Below are positions 7,178 to 15,896 of a DNA stretch of 49,470 nt, in pieces. The DNA is from Verrucomicrobiales bacterium (GTDB lineage: Bacteria; Verrucomicrobiota; Verrucomicrobiia; Methylacidiphilales; JAAUTS01). The position numbers and the translations under genes are program-made. The notes beneath the pieces are model-generated. The model searched no databases, was not told the DNA's origin, and saw only the letters and a program-made list of their open reading frames with translations. The stretch spans positions 1 through 49,470 of the forward strand of contig JAIRPN010000012.1 of assembly GCA_031256975.1 (NCBI GenBank). The letters are read 5' to 3'. The first letter of the stretch is position 1, and every line of letters begins with the position of its first letter.

Positions 7178-8293
7178 TTATTTAATCGGTTTCTTACTCT
7201 CAAATTCCAAACGCACCTTCTGCAACTCCGCTGCCAACCGTTTTTCATCGGGCAGGATTAATTTGTATTCCCGTGCCGCCACCTTGTTCGGCAGGTTTTC
7301 CAGGCTGTATTTGGCCAGCGCGTCATTGGTGTGGGTGCACAGGATCAGGCCGATGGGCGGATTCTCATCTTCATTGGTCCAATGTTCCGTGGCGTAATTC
7401 AAATACATGTGCATTTGACCCGCATCGGCGTGGGTGAACTTGCCCAGCTTCAAGTCAATCACCACCAGGCAGCGCAGACGGCGGTGGAAGAACAACAAAT
7501 CGACACGATACCATTCGTCACCGATGCGCAGGCGCCGCTGGCGGCCGACAAAACTGAAATCGCTACCGAGTTCGAGCAGGAAAGCCTCCAGATGCCGCAC
7601 CAGCGCGTCTTCCAGTTCGCTCTCCGAATATTCGTCGCGGAGGTTGAGAAATTCCAGCACCAGCGGGTCGCGCAAAGCTTCTTCCGGGGTGACTTTTTCC
7701 GACGGCAAGGCTTTCTCTCCCTTTTTCAGCATGGCCGCCTTGTTCTTCGACAACGCCGCCCGTTCGTAAAACAACGAGGAAATCTGGCGGTCCAGCTGGC
7801 GCACCGACCAGCCTCCGCGCAAAGCCTCGGCATGATAAAACTCCAAGGCCTCCGGCGATTTCGCCCGGCTGACCAATAATACATAATGCGACCACGGCAA
7901 CGGGAAGGCCCGGGCAAGGTCGGAGAGGGTTAATTTGCCCGACGGTGTCGGGCAAATGAGTTCTTTAGATTTCGCAGACAGTGTCTGCGAAATCTTTTCT
8001 GGAATAAAAGCCTGATAAAAACGACGCATATTCTCCAAATTTTTCTCGGAAAACCCTTTCCCAAATCGCTCCGTCAAATCTTCAGACAATCTCGCTATCA
8101 ACTCCTCCCCATACCCCGCCCGCTGCTCCCCACCCTGCTCAAACTCCACAATCCTTCGCCCGATCTCCCAATAGGTCGCGGTCATCAGCGAATTCACCGC
8201 CCGCACAGCAGTGCCGCGCGCCTCCGCTAACAGCGAACCCAGTTCATTCAGCAAACTTCCGTATTGCTCCACCTTAGCGACAGTTTTTTTCAT
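7178..8293 (-). CDS. DUF1016/YhcG-family PDDEXK nuclease
   Basis: A 371-residue protein. The N-terminal DUF1016 region has TATYWEIGRRIVEFEQGG near residue 38 and FGKGFSEKNLENMRRFY near 78, then WSHYVLLVSRAKSPEALEFY and WSVRQLDRQISSLFYERAAL. The C-terminal nuclease domain shows YRVDLLFFHRRLRCLVVIDLKLGKF near residue 262, with the D and D-x-K of a PD-(D/E)xK site, followed by GLILCTHTNDALAKYSL. The family is widespread and linked to mobile DNA and defence, but its substrate is unsettled. Two perfect DNA palindromes sit inside the coding sequence (residues about 100-120), where relatives are expected to be shorter. It is transcribed divergently from tex. Confidence 0.88.
   Translation of the reverse strand: MKKTVAKVEQYGSLLNELGSLLAEARGTAVRAVNSLMTATYWEIGRRIVEFEQGGEQRAGYGEELIARLSEDLTERFGKGFSEKNLENMRRFYQAFIPEKISQTLSAKSKELICPTPSGKLTLSDLARAFPLPWSHYVLLVSRAKSPEALEFYHAEALRGGWSVRQLDRQISSLFYERAALSKNKAAMLKKGEKALPSEKVTPEEALRDPLVLEFLNLRDEYSESELEDALVRHLEAFLLELGSDFSFVGRQRRLRIGDEWYRVDLLFFHRRLRCLVVIDLKLGKFTHADAGQMHMYLNYATEHWTNEDENPPIGLILCTHTNDALAKYSLENLPNKVAAREYKLILPDEKRLAAELQKVRLEFESKKPIK
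7933..7995. repeat. Tandem pair of perfect hairpins inside the DUF1016 gene
   Basis: Hairpin one has 11-base arms at 7933-7943 and 7947-7957 with a GGT loop. Hairpin two has 13-base arms at 7967-7979 and 7983-7995 with an AGT loop. Both centres read GAC-NGT-GTC. They encode the in-frame stretch ISQTLSAKSKELICPTPSG. Confidence 0.85.
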
Positions 8294-8361
8294 AATTCCA
8301 GTCCCAAATCTTCACCGAAACACCATTCCGCCTCAACGAAATAAAAGTTTACTTTGTCATA

Positions 8362-8408
8362 CGGCAGTTGTCACAGAAGTTCTGCATTTTCCACTTGTAC
8401 AACTGCCG
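8362..8408. promoter_or_regulatory. Inverted repeat between DUF1016 and tex
   Basis: A perfect 10-base inverted repeat, CGGCAGTTGT (8362-8371) and ACAACTGCCG (8399-8408), lies in the 146-base divergent gap, ending 31 bases before the tex start. It could be an operator or a 5' leader hairpin; the sequence alone does not decide. Confidence 0.4.
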
Positions 8409-8439
8409 CTAATCACGAAAATAACCGGCCTGATTGATT

Positions 8440-10746
8440 ATGAACGAAGTCCATATCCGCAAAGTCGCCGAAGAACTGAACTTGCAACCCCGCCAGGTCC
8501 TCGCCACCGCCACCCTGATCGGCGAGGGCGGCACGGTGCCGTTCATCGCCCGTTACCGCAAAGAGGTCACCGGCTCGCTGGATGAAGTCGCCATCACCAA
8601 GATCCGCGACCGCATGGTGCAACTGGCCGAACTCGACACGCGCAAGGACAGCATCCTCAAGTCCCTGGACGAACGCAAACTGCTCACCGACGAATTGAAG
8701 AAAGCCATCGGCGAGGCGCTGACCATGACCCGGCTGGAGGACATTTACCAACCCTACCGTCCGAAACGCCGCACCCGCGCCACCATCGCCAAGGAAGCCG
8801 GACTGGAACCGCTGGCTGATTTCCTGTGGGAACAAAATCCTGCCGCTAATGTCGAGGCCGAGGCTGTCAAATACATCAACGCCGAGAAGGAAGTCCCCGA
8901 TGCCGAGAAGGCTCTGGCCGGGGCGCGTGACATCCTTGCCGAACGTTTCAGCGACGACGCCAGGGCGCGTGAGCAGATGCGCCAGTTCTACCGGGCCAAC
9001 GCGGTGATCCGCAGCAAGGTGATGACCGGCAAGGACACCGAGGCCGCCAAGTTCAAGGATTACTTCGACTGGAAGGAACCGTTGGCCACCGCACCGTCGC
9101 ACCGCGTGCTCGCCATGCGACGCGGCGAAGCCGAATCGTTCCTGATGGTGCGCATCCAACCGGAGGAAGAACCGGCTATCGCACTATTGGCCTCCCTGTT
9201 CGTCAGGAACAGCTCCCCAGCCGGCAAACAAATCCGTCTCACGGTGGAAGATTGTTACAAGCGTCTGCTCGGCCCGGCCATCGAGGTGGAAATGCGCCTC
9301 GAATCCAAAAAGAAGGCCGACGATGAAGCCATCAAGGTATTTGCTGAGAATTTGAAGGAATTGCTGCTGGCACCCGCGCTGGGTCAGAAGGCCACTCTCG
9401 CCATTGATCCCGGCTTCCGCACCGGCTGCAAAGTCACCGTGCTCGACGCGCAGGGCAAGCTGCTCACCAACTGTGTCATTTATCCGGACAAATCCGACTT
9501 CGAGCGACGCGACGCCGGGGAAGCGATTAAGAAACTCTGCGCCCATTTCAAAATCCAGGCCATCGCCATCGGCAATGGCACCGCCGGACGCGAGACCGAA
9601 ACCTTTGTCCGCAGCCTCGGCCTGCCGCCGAGCATTGTCATCGTGATGGTCAATGAAAGCGGCGCGTCAATCTACTCCGCCTCAGAAGTCGCCCGCGAGG
9701 AATTCCCCGATCACGACATCACCGTGCGCGGCTCGGTTTCCATCGGCCGCCGTTTGATGGACCCGCTAGCGGAGTTGGTGAAGCTCGACCCGAAATCCAT
9801 CGGCGTCGGCCAGTACCAGCACGATGTCGATCAGGGCGCCCTCAAGCACAAGCTGGATGACGTGGTGATCAGCTCGGTCAACGCCGTCGGCGTGGAAGTC
9901 AACACCGCCAGCAAGCAGTTACTGGCTTACGTCTCCGGTCTGGGCTCCTCGCTGGCGGAGAACATCGTCAAGTTCCGCAACGAAAACGGCCCGTTCAAAT
10001 CCCGCGCCGAGCTTGCCAAGGTGCCGCGCCTCGGCCCCAAGGCTTACGAACAGGCGGCGGGCTTTCTGCGCATCCGCGACGGCGCCAATCCGCTCGATGC
10101 CAGCGCGGTGCACCCGGAAAGTTACGGCGTGGTCGAGGCGATGGCAAAAGATCTGCATTGCCAGCCCGGCGATTTGATCCGCAATGCCGAACTGCGCGCC
10201 AAAATCAAATTGGAACAGTACGCCAATGACAAGGTCGGCTTGCCCACGCTGAAGGACATTCTCAATGAATTGAGCAAACCGGGCCGCGACCCGCGCAAAG
10301 AATTTGCCGTGTTCAAGTTCGCCGACGGCGTCTCGGAGATTTCCCATTTGAAGATCGGCATGAAACTGCCGGGCATCGTGACCAATGTGACCGCTTTCGG
10401 CGCGTTTGTGGACATTGGAGTCCACCAGGACGGTCTCGTCCATATCAGCCAGCTTTCCGACAATTTCGTCAAGAATCCGGCGGAAGTGGTCAAAGTGCAG
10501 GACAAGGTAATGGTCACCGTCACCGAAGTCGATGCCGCTCGCAAGCGCATCGCCCTGTCGATGAAGAGCAAGCCCGACCTCAGCGGTGGCAGCAAACCCG
10601 CCAGCGGCGGCCCACGTCCCGCACCCAGCGCTAACCGTGACCGCGCTCCCATGCGTCCACCTCAATCATCAGGCGGCTCAGGTGGAGGGCTAGGCGGCCT
10701 CGGCAGCGCCTTCGACCAAGCCTTCGCCAAGGCGAAGAAAAATTAA
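8440..10746 (+). CDS. tex: Tex family S1 RNA-binding transcription accessory protein
   Basis: The product is 768 residues from the ATG at 8440; the in-frame TTG six bases earlier is less likely. Domains in order: Tex N-terminal helical region (1-190), central region with an RNase-H-like YqgF fold beginning ATLAIDPGFRTGC near residue 318, helix-hairpin-helix pair near 490-560 (VSGLGSSLAENIVKF), and an S1 domain near 640-710 (VTNVTAFGAFVDIGVHQDGL). The tail is low in complexity and rich in Gly, Ser and Pro. Tex proteins bind nucleic acid and affect transcription and RNA turnover. Length and domain order are normal for the family. The gene is monocistronic and followed by a family-A hairpin. Confidence 0.95.
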   Translation: MNEVHIRKVAEELNLQPRQVLATATLIGEGGTVPFIARYRKEVTGSLDEVAITKIRDRMVQLAELDTRKDSILKSLDERKLLTDELKKAIGEALTMTRLEDIYQPYRPKRRTRATIAKEAGLEPLADFLWEQNPAANVEAEAVKYINAEKEVPDAEKALAGARDILAERFSDDARAREQMRQFYRANAVIRSKVMTGKDTEAAKFKDYFDWKEPLATAPSHRVLAMRRGEAESFLMVRIQPEEEPAIALLASLFVRNSSPAGKQIRLTVEDCYKRLLGPAIEVEMRLESKKKADDEAIKVFAENLKELLLAPALGQKATLAIDPGFRTGCKVTVLDAQGKLLTNCVIYPDKSDFERRDAGEAIKKLCAHFKIQAIAIGNGTAGRETETFVRSLGLPPSIVIVMVNESGASIYSASEVAREEFPDHDITVRGSVSIGRRLMDPLAELVKLDPKSIGVGQYQHDVDQGALKHKLDDVVISSVNAVGVEVNTASKQLLAYVSGLGSSLAENIVKFRNENGPFKSRAELAKVPRLGPKAYEQAAGFLRIRDGANPLDASAVHPESYGVVEAMAKDLHCQPGDLIRNAELRAKIKLEQYANDKVGLPTLKDILNELSKPGRDPRKEFAVFKFADGVSEISHLKIGMKLPGIVTNVTAFGAFVDIGVHQDGLVHISQLSDNFVKNPAEVVKVQDKVMVTVTEVDAARKRIALSMKSKPDLSGGSKPASGGPRPAPSANRDRAPMRPPQSSGGSGGGLGGLGSAFDQAFAKAKKN

Positions 10747-10748
10747 TA

Positions 10749-10855
10749 TTCACTGCAGAGGCGCCGAGAGCACAGAATTCAGCGCATTGAAGACAAACGA
10801 AGATTTTTTGTTTTAAGTCAAATCATCCTCTGCGTTCTCCCCGTCTCTGCGTTGA
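10749..10855. repeat. Family-A hairpin repeat, copy 3
   Basis: Arms TTCACTGCAGAGGCGCCGAGAG and CCCCGTCTCTGCGTTGAA enclose an AT-rich centre. It starts 3 bases after the tex stop and has diverged more than the other copies. Confidence 0.65.
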
Positions 10856-10898
10856 AAAAATCTTCGTTTTTTGGCATCTTCGCGGTTATAGTTGATGT

Positions 10899-11243
10899 AT
10901 GCCCGTTCTCAAAATCCAGACTAACGTCGCCGTTAGCGACAAGGACAAGAAAGACATTCTGAAAGCCGTCTCGCGGTTAGCGGCCAAGGAGCTTGGCAAG
11001 CCGGAAGGTTATGTCATGGTTAGCGTCGAGTCGTCGGTGGCGATGTTATTCGGCGCTAATGACGATCCTTGCGCGTTCGTTGAATTATTCAGTCTCGGCC
11101 TGCCGGAGGACAAGGCGCCGCGTTTGTCGGAAATGATCTGCGGGTTGTTGAAGGAATCGCTGAACATCGACCCGCGACGGGTCTATATCAGGATGTCCGA
11201 TCATCCGGCCAACCTGTGGGGCTGGAACGGGGAAACGTTCTGA
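10899..11243 (+). CDS. MIF/phenylpyruvate tautomerase-like protein
   Basis: A 114-residue protein of the macrophage migration inhibitory factor branch of the tautomerase superfamily. Proline follows the initiator methionine (MPVLKIQTNV), the catalytic base position in this superfamily. The rest matches the two beta-alpha-beta repeats, with ELGKPEGYVMVSVE near residue 38 and NIDPRRVYIRMSDHPANLWGWNG at the C-terminus. Bacterial members are small cytosolic tautomerases with unclear substrates. The gene is unusual in carrying four TTAGCG/CGCTAA hexamers in 345 bases, the densest cluster in the window. Confidence 0.88.
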   Translation: MPVLKIQTNVAVSDKDKKDILKAVSRLAAKELGKPEGYVMVSVESSVAMLFGANDDPCAFVELFSLGLPEDKAPRLSEMICGLLKESLNIDPRRVYIRMSDHPANLWGWNGETF

Positions 11244-11338
11244 TGGAAGACAGCAGGTTGTAGATGGAAGATTTTTAGTTCGTCATTAGCGTTAGCTGCT
11301 TTCCAATCTTCCATTTGCCGTCTACCATTCCAAATTCC

Positions 11339-13159
11339 ATGGCTCTGCTGCAACTCAAGAATGTCACGCTGCAATATGGCGCGGCCCCCTTGCTCGATGG
11401 CGTCGATTTTCAGATCGCCGAAGGGGAACGCGTGTGTTTGCTGGGTCGCAACGGCGCGGGCAAGACCAGCCTGATGCGGGTGATCGCCGGGGAGGAAAAA
11501 CCGAACAGCGGCGAAGTGATCAGTGTCAACGGCAAGATTTTCACCCGCCTGCCGCAGGAGATTCCCGACCATATTTCCGGCACGGTGGTTAGCGTGATCC
11601 GCAGCGGCTTGCCCGGGGAACGGCACGAGGAGGAATGGGAAATCGAGCATCGCCTCGACACGCTAATGACGGGAATGAAATTGCCCGCCAATGACGAGTT
11701 CTCCGGTTTGTCCGGCGGCTTGAAGCGTCGCGTGCTGCTGGCACGGGCATTGGCGGGACATCCGGATATATTGCTGCTGGATGAACCGACCAACCACCTC
11801 GACGTGGAATCAATCCTGTGGCTGGAGAATTACCTGCTGGAGGAAAAGACCACGTTGTTTTTTGTCACCCATGATCGCGCCTTTTTGAAGCGCCTGGCCA
11901 CCCGCATCGTGGAGTTGGACCGCGGCAAGCTTTCCTCGTGGGACTGTGATTACGAAACCTACCTGGTGCGGAAGGAAGCCTGGCTGGCGGCCGAAGAGAA
12001 GAACTGGGCGGCATTCGACAAGAAACTGGCACAGGAGGAGGCCTGGCTGCGGCAGGGCGTGAAGGCGCGACGTACCCGCAATGAAGGCCGCGTCCGCGCA
12101 TTGGAACAGATGCGACGCGAGCGCAACCAGCGCCGTGAACGCACCGGCTCCGCCCGGCTCGGCATCAGCGAGGGCGATGTGTCCGGACGCAAGGTGATCA
12201 GTGCCGAAAACATCAGTTTCGCCTACGGCGACAAGCCGGTCATTAGCGGCTTCAACACGGAAATCTGGCGCGGTGACAAGATCGGCATCATCGGTCCGAA
12301 CGGTGCGGGCAAAACCACCCTGCTCAAATTATTATTAGGCCAGCTCACTCCGCAGAGTGGCAGCGTGAAGCACGGCACCAATCTGCAAGTGGTGTATCTC
12401 GACCAATTGCGCAGCATCGACGACGAGAAAACCGTGGCGCAGAACGTCGCCGGTAATGTGGAGAGCGTTACTTTCCAGGGTCGCGCGCGGCACATCCACA
12501 GCTATTTGTCCGATTTCTTGTTCTCGCCCGACCGCGTGCGCGCCCCCGCCAAAATCTTGTCCGGCGGTGAACGCAACCGTTTGTTATTGGCGAAACTGTT
12601 TTTGCAACCCGCCAACGTGCTGGTGCTCGACGAACCGACCAACGATCTTGATGCCGAGACCTTGGAATTGCTGGAAAGCCTGCTGGTGGAATACAACGGC
12701 ACCCTGCTGTTGGTGTCGCACGACCGGACTTTCCTCGACGAAGTCTGCACCAACACCCTGATCTTCGGCGCTAATGGCGAAGTCGCCGAGTACAATGGCG
12801 GCTACAGCGATTGGCTCAAGTACGCCGCCAACTCGAAAAAGAACGCTAACAGCGAAGTTTCCAAACCGGACGCCAACGACAAGCTCAAGGAAACCGCAGG
12901 TAAATCCCGCAAGCCGCGCAAGTTCCTCAACCGCGAACAATGGGAACTCGACGCCCTGCCCGGCAAGATCGAACAGCTGGAAGCCGAGCAGGAAGAATTA
13001 TCCAAAAAAATGTGGGATCCGGAATTGTACAAAAGCAATCCCGAGGCGGTGAAAAAAGCCGAGTCACGGCTAACGATCCTCGATACGGAAATCAAGACCG
13101 CCTATGCACGCTGGGAAGAATTGGAGAAACTTCGCAAGGAATGTGAGTCCTCTTCCTGA
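11339..13159 (+). CDS. ABC-F family ATP-binding protein (Uup-like)
   Basis: A 606-residue protein with two ABC cassettes and no membrane segments. Cassette one has GRNGAGKTS, LSGGLKRRVLLARAL and LLLDEPTNHLD; cassette two has GPNGAGKTT, LSGGERNRLLLAKLF and LVLDEPTNDLD. A charged linker with WLRQGVKARRTRNEGRVRAL separates them. The C-terminal region after residue about 515 (LDALPGKIEQLEAEQEEL) is a coiled coil typical of Uup, which acts in DNA and ribosome maintenance. ABC-F proteins work on the ribosome or on branched DNA. The ATG at 11339 is preferred over an in-frame ATG at 11315, because family members begin MALLQLKNVTLQYG. The upstream gap holds an imperfect inverted repeat. Confidence 0.92.
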   Translation: MALLQLKNVTLQYGAAPLLDGVDFQIAEGERVCLLGRNGAGKTSLMRVIAGEEKPNSGEVISVNGKIFTRLPQEIPDHISGTVVSVIRSGLPGERHEEEWEIEHRLDTLMTGMKLPANDEFSGLSGGLKRRVLLARALAGHPDILLLDEPTNHLDVESILWLENYLLEEKTTLFFVTHDRAFLKRLATRIVELDRGKLSSWDCDYETYLVRKEAWLAAEEKNWAAFDKKLAQEEAWLRQGVKARRTRNEGRVRALEQMRRERNQRRERTGSARLGISEGDVSGRKVISAENISFAYGDKPVISGFNTEIWRGDKIGIIGPNGAGKTTLLKLLLGQLTPQSGSVKHGTNLQVVYLDQLRSIDDEKTVAQNVAGNVESVTFQGRARHIHSYLSDFLFSPDRVRAPAKILSGGERNRLLLAKLFLQPANVLVLDEPTNDLDAETLELLESLLVEYNGTLLLVSHDRTFLDEVCTNTLIFGANGEVAEYNGGYSDWLKYAANSKKNANSEVSKPDANDKLKETAGKSRKPRKFLNREQWELDALPGKIEQLEAEQEELSKKMWDPELYKSNPEAVKKAESRLTILDTEIKTAYARWEELEKLRKECESSS

Positions 13160-13163
13160 CAGG

Positions 13164-13673
13164 TTATTGCTTCAATGCCATGATATCATCAAAGTAAACC
13201 GTTCCCTCACCCTCGCTCAGGGTAAATACCACGCTCACTTTCGACGCATTGATATCCGTAATCTTGTTGCCAGCCTCCTGCCAGGCACCGTCCGCCTTCA
13301 ACTCAACGTCACCATAGCGGGTATATTGGGTGTTGCCGGAGGTCCACTTTACTTCGATTCTTAATCCCTTGCCCTTGTAATCGGCAGTCTTGTATTTGAA
13401 TTTTACCGTCAAGCCGGTGGCCTTTTCCGTGCTAATCTCCTGGCTAAACACCCGGGGACCGCTTTTCTTCGCCTTGACCTCCATTACCCGATTATCGCCA
13501 TCATCAACAAATCGACGGTCCCCCTGCCATCCGATCGTGCCGTTATTCATGTCCCCATTCTTGAACAGGTTTCCCTCCATTGCGGGGTTTGTCACGATAC
13601 CCATGGTATCCTGGGCGAAAACCGGCCCTGACAAAGTCGCGACTATCAGCAAAATAACCGAGAGTTTTTTCAT
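13164..13673 (-). CDS. Small secreted protein with carbohydrate-binding-like fold
   Basis: A 169-residue protein from the ATG at 13673, where a clear signal peptide begins (KKLSVILLIVATLSGPVFAQ). An in-frame start at 13724 would overlap the upstream gene and hide the signal. The mature part begins NLFKNGDMNNGTIGWQGD and ends TVYFDDIMALKQ, the usual opening and closing of a CBM4/9 or galactose-binding-like jelly roll. No catalytic residues are evident. It likely binds polysaccharide outside the cytoplasm. It lies 47 bases downstream of squalene-hopene cyclase on the same strand and could be co-transcribed, but no functional link is obvious. Confidence 0.7.
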   Translation of the reverse strand: MKKLSVILLIVATLSGPVFAQDTMGIVTNPAMEGNLFKNGDMNNGTIGWQGDRRFVDDGDNRVMEVKAKKSGPRVFSQEISTEKATGLTVKFKYKTADYKGKGLRIEVKWTSGNTQYTRYGDVELKADGAWQEAGNKITDINASKVSVVFTLSEGEGTVYFDDIMALKQ

Positions 13674-13720
13674 AACGACCTTAGATACTCTCCCCGCGGG
13701 AAAATTCCAGTAAAATGTGA

Positions 13721-15775
13721 TCAACTGTTATGCTCCACCTCGGCCAGGTGCGCACGGGCGCGGCCCAAGGCTTGCAACGGGAAGTGGTGGCGGTACATGT
13801 TGTAGTTCAACATGAACCCGCGCGCCAATTCGCGGCCCTGCGACAGCGTCTTGGTATCCTTGGCAAAAATACGTTCGCCCAAGCCGTAGCCGGGGAAACC
13901 GCAACCGGTGTGCACATCCTCGTCCCAAGTGCCGTCCTGTTGCGTGCGAATCAAATATTCCACCCCGCGGCGAATGGCGTCGTCATAATCGTGCGAACCG
14001 ATCGCCGTTAGCGAGATCAAGCCCCAGGCCGTTTGCGAGGCCGTGCTCTTGCCCACTCCGCGCAGATTGTCGTCCATGTAGGAACCGCAGGTTTCACCCC
14101 AGCCGCCATCGGGATTTTGCCTGGCAACCACCCAGCGGCAAGCGCGGTGCGTGCGCTCATCGTTCATGTCGAAACCGATCGAGCGCAGGCCCGGCAATAC
14201 CAATGCGGTGCCATACAAATAATTCACCCCCCAGCGGCCGAACCACGGGCCGTCGGGTTCCTGTTCGCTCATGATATAATCGACGGCGCGTTTCACCGCC
14301 GGATCTTCCATGCCAAATCCCATCAGGCCGAGCGCTTCCAGCTTGTGGCCGGTCAGGTCGGCGCTCGGCGGATCGAGCACCTCGCCGAAATCGCAGAACG
14401 GAATCTTGGTCAGCACGGCGCGGTTGTTGTCCTTGTCAAAGGCGCCCCAGCCGCCGTTGGTGGACTGCATCGCCCGCACCCAGGCCTCGGCACGTTTCAC
14501 GGCGAAATCAATGCGGGCATGGTATTCCGGCGGCGCGATTTTACGGATGCGCAACAGCACGGTTAGCGCCACTGCCGTGTCGTCAAGATCGGGATAAAAC
14601 GTGTTGGCGCGCTCGAAGGCCCAACCGCCGCATTCGACTCCCTTGACCACCTCGGCCCAGTCACCCTTGGTGAAAATTTGCTTGTCCAGCAGGTATTCCA
14701 AAGCCGGGCGGAAATTCGGAAATGTCTCGAAGGTTTCACCGCAGTCCAGCGCCCCGGTCATTACCAGCATGGTGTCCCACACCGGCGATTCACAGGCCTG
14801 GATATAGCAACAGCCGTCATTCTTTTCGTAGGACCAATGCTTGTTCCATGCATCCAGGCCGGTCGCCATCACCGGATGTTTCAACAAATAACCCTCGGCA
14901 AACAAGGCCAGCAACCCGTAAACATGCGGCGGCTGGATGCCGCCCCAGCCGCCGTCGGAATCCTGGTGCCGGATGATCCATTCCAAGGCCTGCTTGATCG
15001 AACCTTCACGACCGGGCTTGTAAGGCAGGTGATGATAAAAATGCAGAAAACGGTCGATGGTGCGGAAAATTTCCGGCCAAAACCCTTCCAAACGGCGCGG
15101 CATGCTGTAATCGAAATAATTGCGGCCCTCGGGGAATAATTCGTCCATCCGCGATTCCGGCGCCAACGGCACCACCAAGCGGCACGCGGAGACGATCGAC
15201 AGCGGCACAAAGGTCGCCCGCGCCCAGCAGGCGAACCAATAAATATTGAACGGCATCCAGGTCGGGATGCGAATCATCTCCGGCGGCACCACCGGCGTAT
15301 GTTCCCAAGGCCATTCGCCGATCAACGCCAGCCAGAATTTGGTGAACACGCGGATTTTCTTCAGCCCGCCGTGCTGCAAAATCCACTCGCGCGCCTTGCG
15401 CACTGGTTCGTCGTTAGCGTCAAACCCGGCACTGCGCAACGCGGCGTAGCATTCCACCGTGGTGTTAATGTCGCCCTGCGGCGCGTGGTTGTACACGTCC
15501 CAGGAGCCATCCTCGCGCTGTTCGTGCAGGATCGCCTTGATGACTTTCGGGTATTTCGGATCATCCTTGATGCCCAGCACATGGGCCATCAGGATCCACT
15601 GTGCTTCCATGCAACAGTTGGTTTCCATCATGCCAACCCAGTGCCCATCGGCTGCCTGGCGCTGGGCCACCCACAACAGGGCATTGGTAATCGCCTGGGT
15701 AATGGTCTTGGTCTCCAGCTTCAGCTTTAAATCGGTCGCCTCGGCAACGGCGGTCTTTCTTTGCAACGCTTCCAT
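13721..15775 (-). CDS. shc: Squalene-hopene cyclase
   Basis: A 684-residue class II triterpene cyclase, close to the usual length of about 630-720. The general acid motif DXDD is D396-L-D398-D399 in FYPDLDDTAVAL. Several QW repeats are visible: QRQAADGHWVG near 38, REDGSWDVY near 87, QDSDGGWGG near 272, QSTNGGWGAFDKDN near 435, and QNPDGGWGETCGSYMD near 574. The enzyme cyclises squalene to hopene at the inner membrane, the first step in hopanoid synthesis. No squalene synthase (HpnCDE) or other hopanoid gene is next to it. Three TTAGCG hexamers fall in the coding sequence. Confidence 0.96.
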   Translation of the reverse strand: MEALQRKTAVAEATDLKLKLETKTITQAITNALLWVAQRQAADGHWVGMMETNCCMEAQWILMAHVLGIKDDPKYPKVIKAILHEQREDGSWDVYNHAPQGDINTTVECYAALRSAGFDANDEPVRKAREWILQHGGLKKIRVFTKFWLALIGEWPWEHTPVVPPEMIRIPTWMPFNIYWFACWARATFVPLSIVSACRLVVPLAPESRMDELFPEGRNYFDYSMPRRLEGFWPEIFRTIDRFLHFYHHLPYKPGREGSIKQALEWIIRHQDSDGGWGGIQPPHVYGLLALFAEGYLLKHPVMATGLDAWNKHWSYEKNDGCCYIQACESPVWDTMLVMTGALDCGETFETFPNFRPALEYLLDKQIFTKGDWAEVVKGVECGGWAFERANTFYPDLDDTAVALTVLLRIRKIAPPEYHARIDFAVKRAEAWVRAMQSTNGGWGAFDKDNNRAVLTKIPFCDFGEVLDPPSADLTGHKLEALGLMGFGMEDPAVKRAVDYIMSEQEPDGPWFGRWGVNYLYGTALVLPGLRSIGFDMNDERTHRACRWVVARQNPDGGWGETCGSYMDDNLRGVGKSTASQTAWGLISLTAIGSHDYDDAIRRGVEYLIRTQQDGTWDEDVHTGCGFPGYGLGERIFAKDTKTLSQGRELARGFMLNYNMYRHHFPLQALGRARAHLAEVEHNS

Positions 15776-15896
15776 GACAATGTTTAACAGACTAAACGGA
15801 AAGCCGTTTCTTTCAACTCCGGAAACGCCGGAAATTTCATCGGCCTAAATATTAATTTCCGTGTATTTAGTCCCCTCCGTGGGGTAAATTGCAGCG

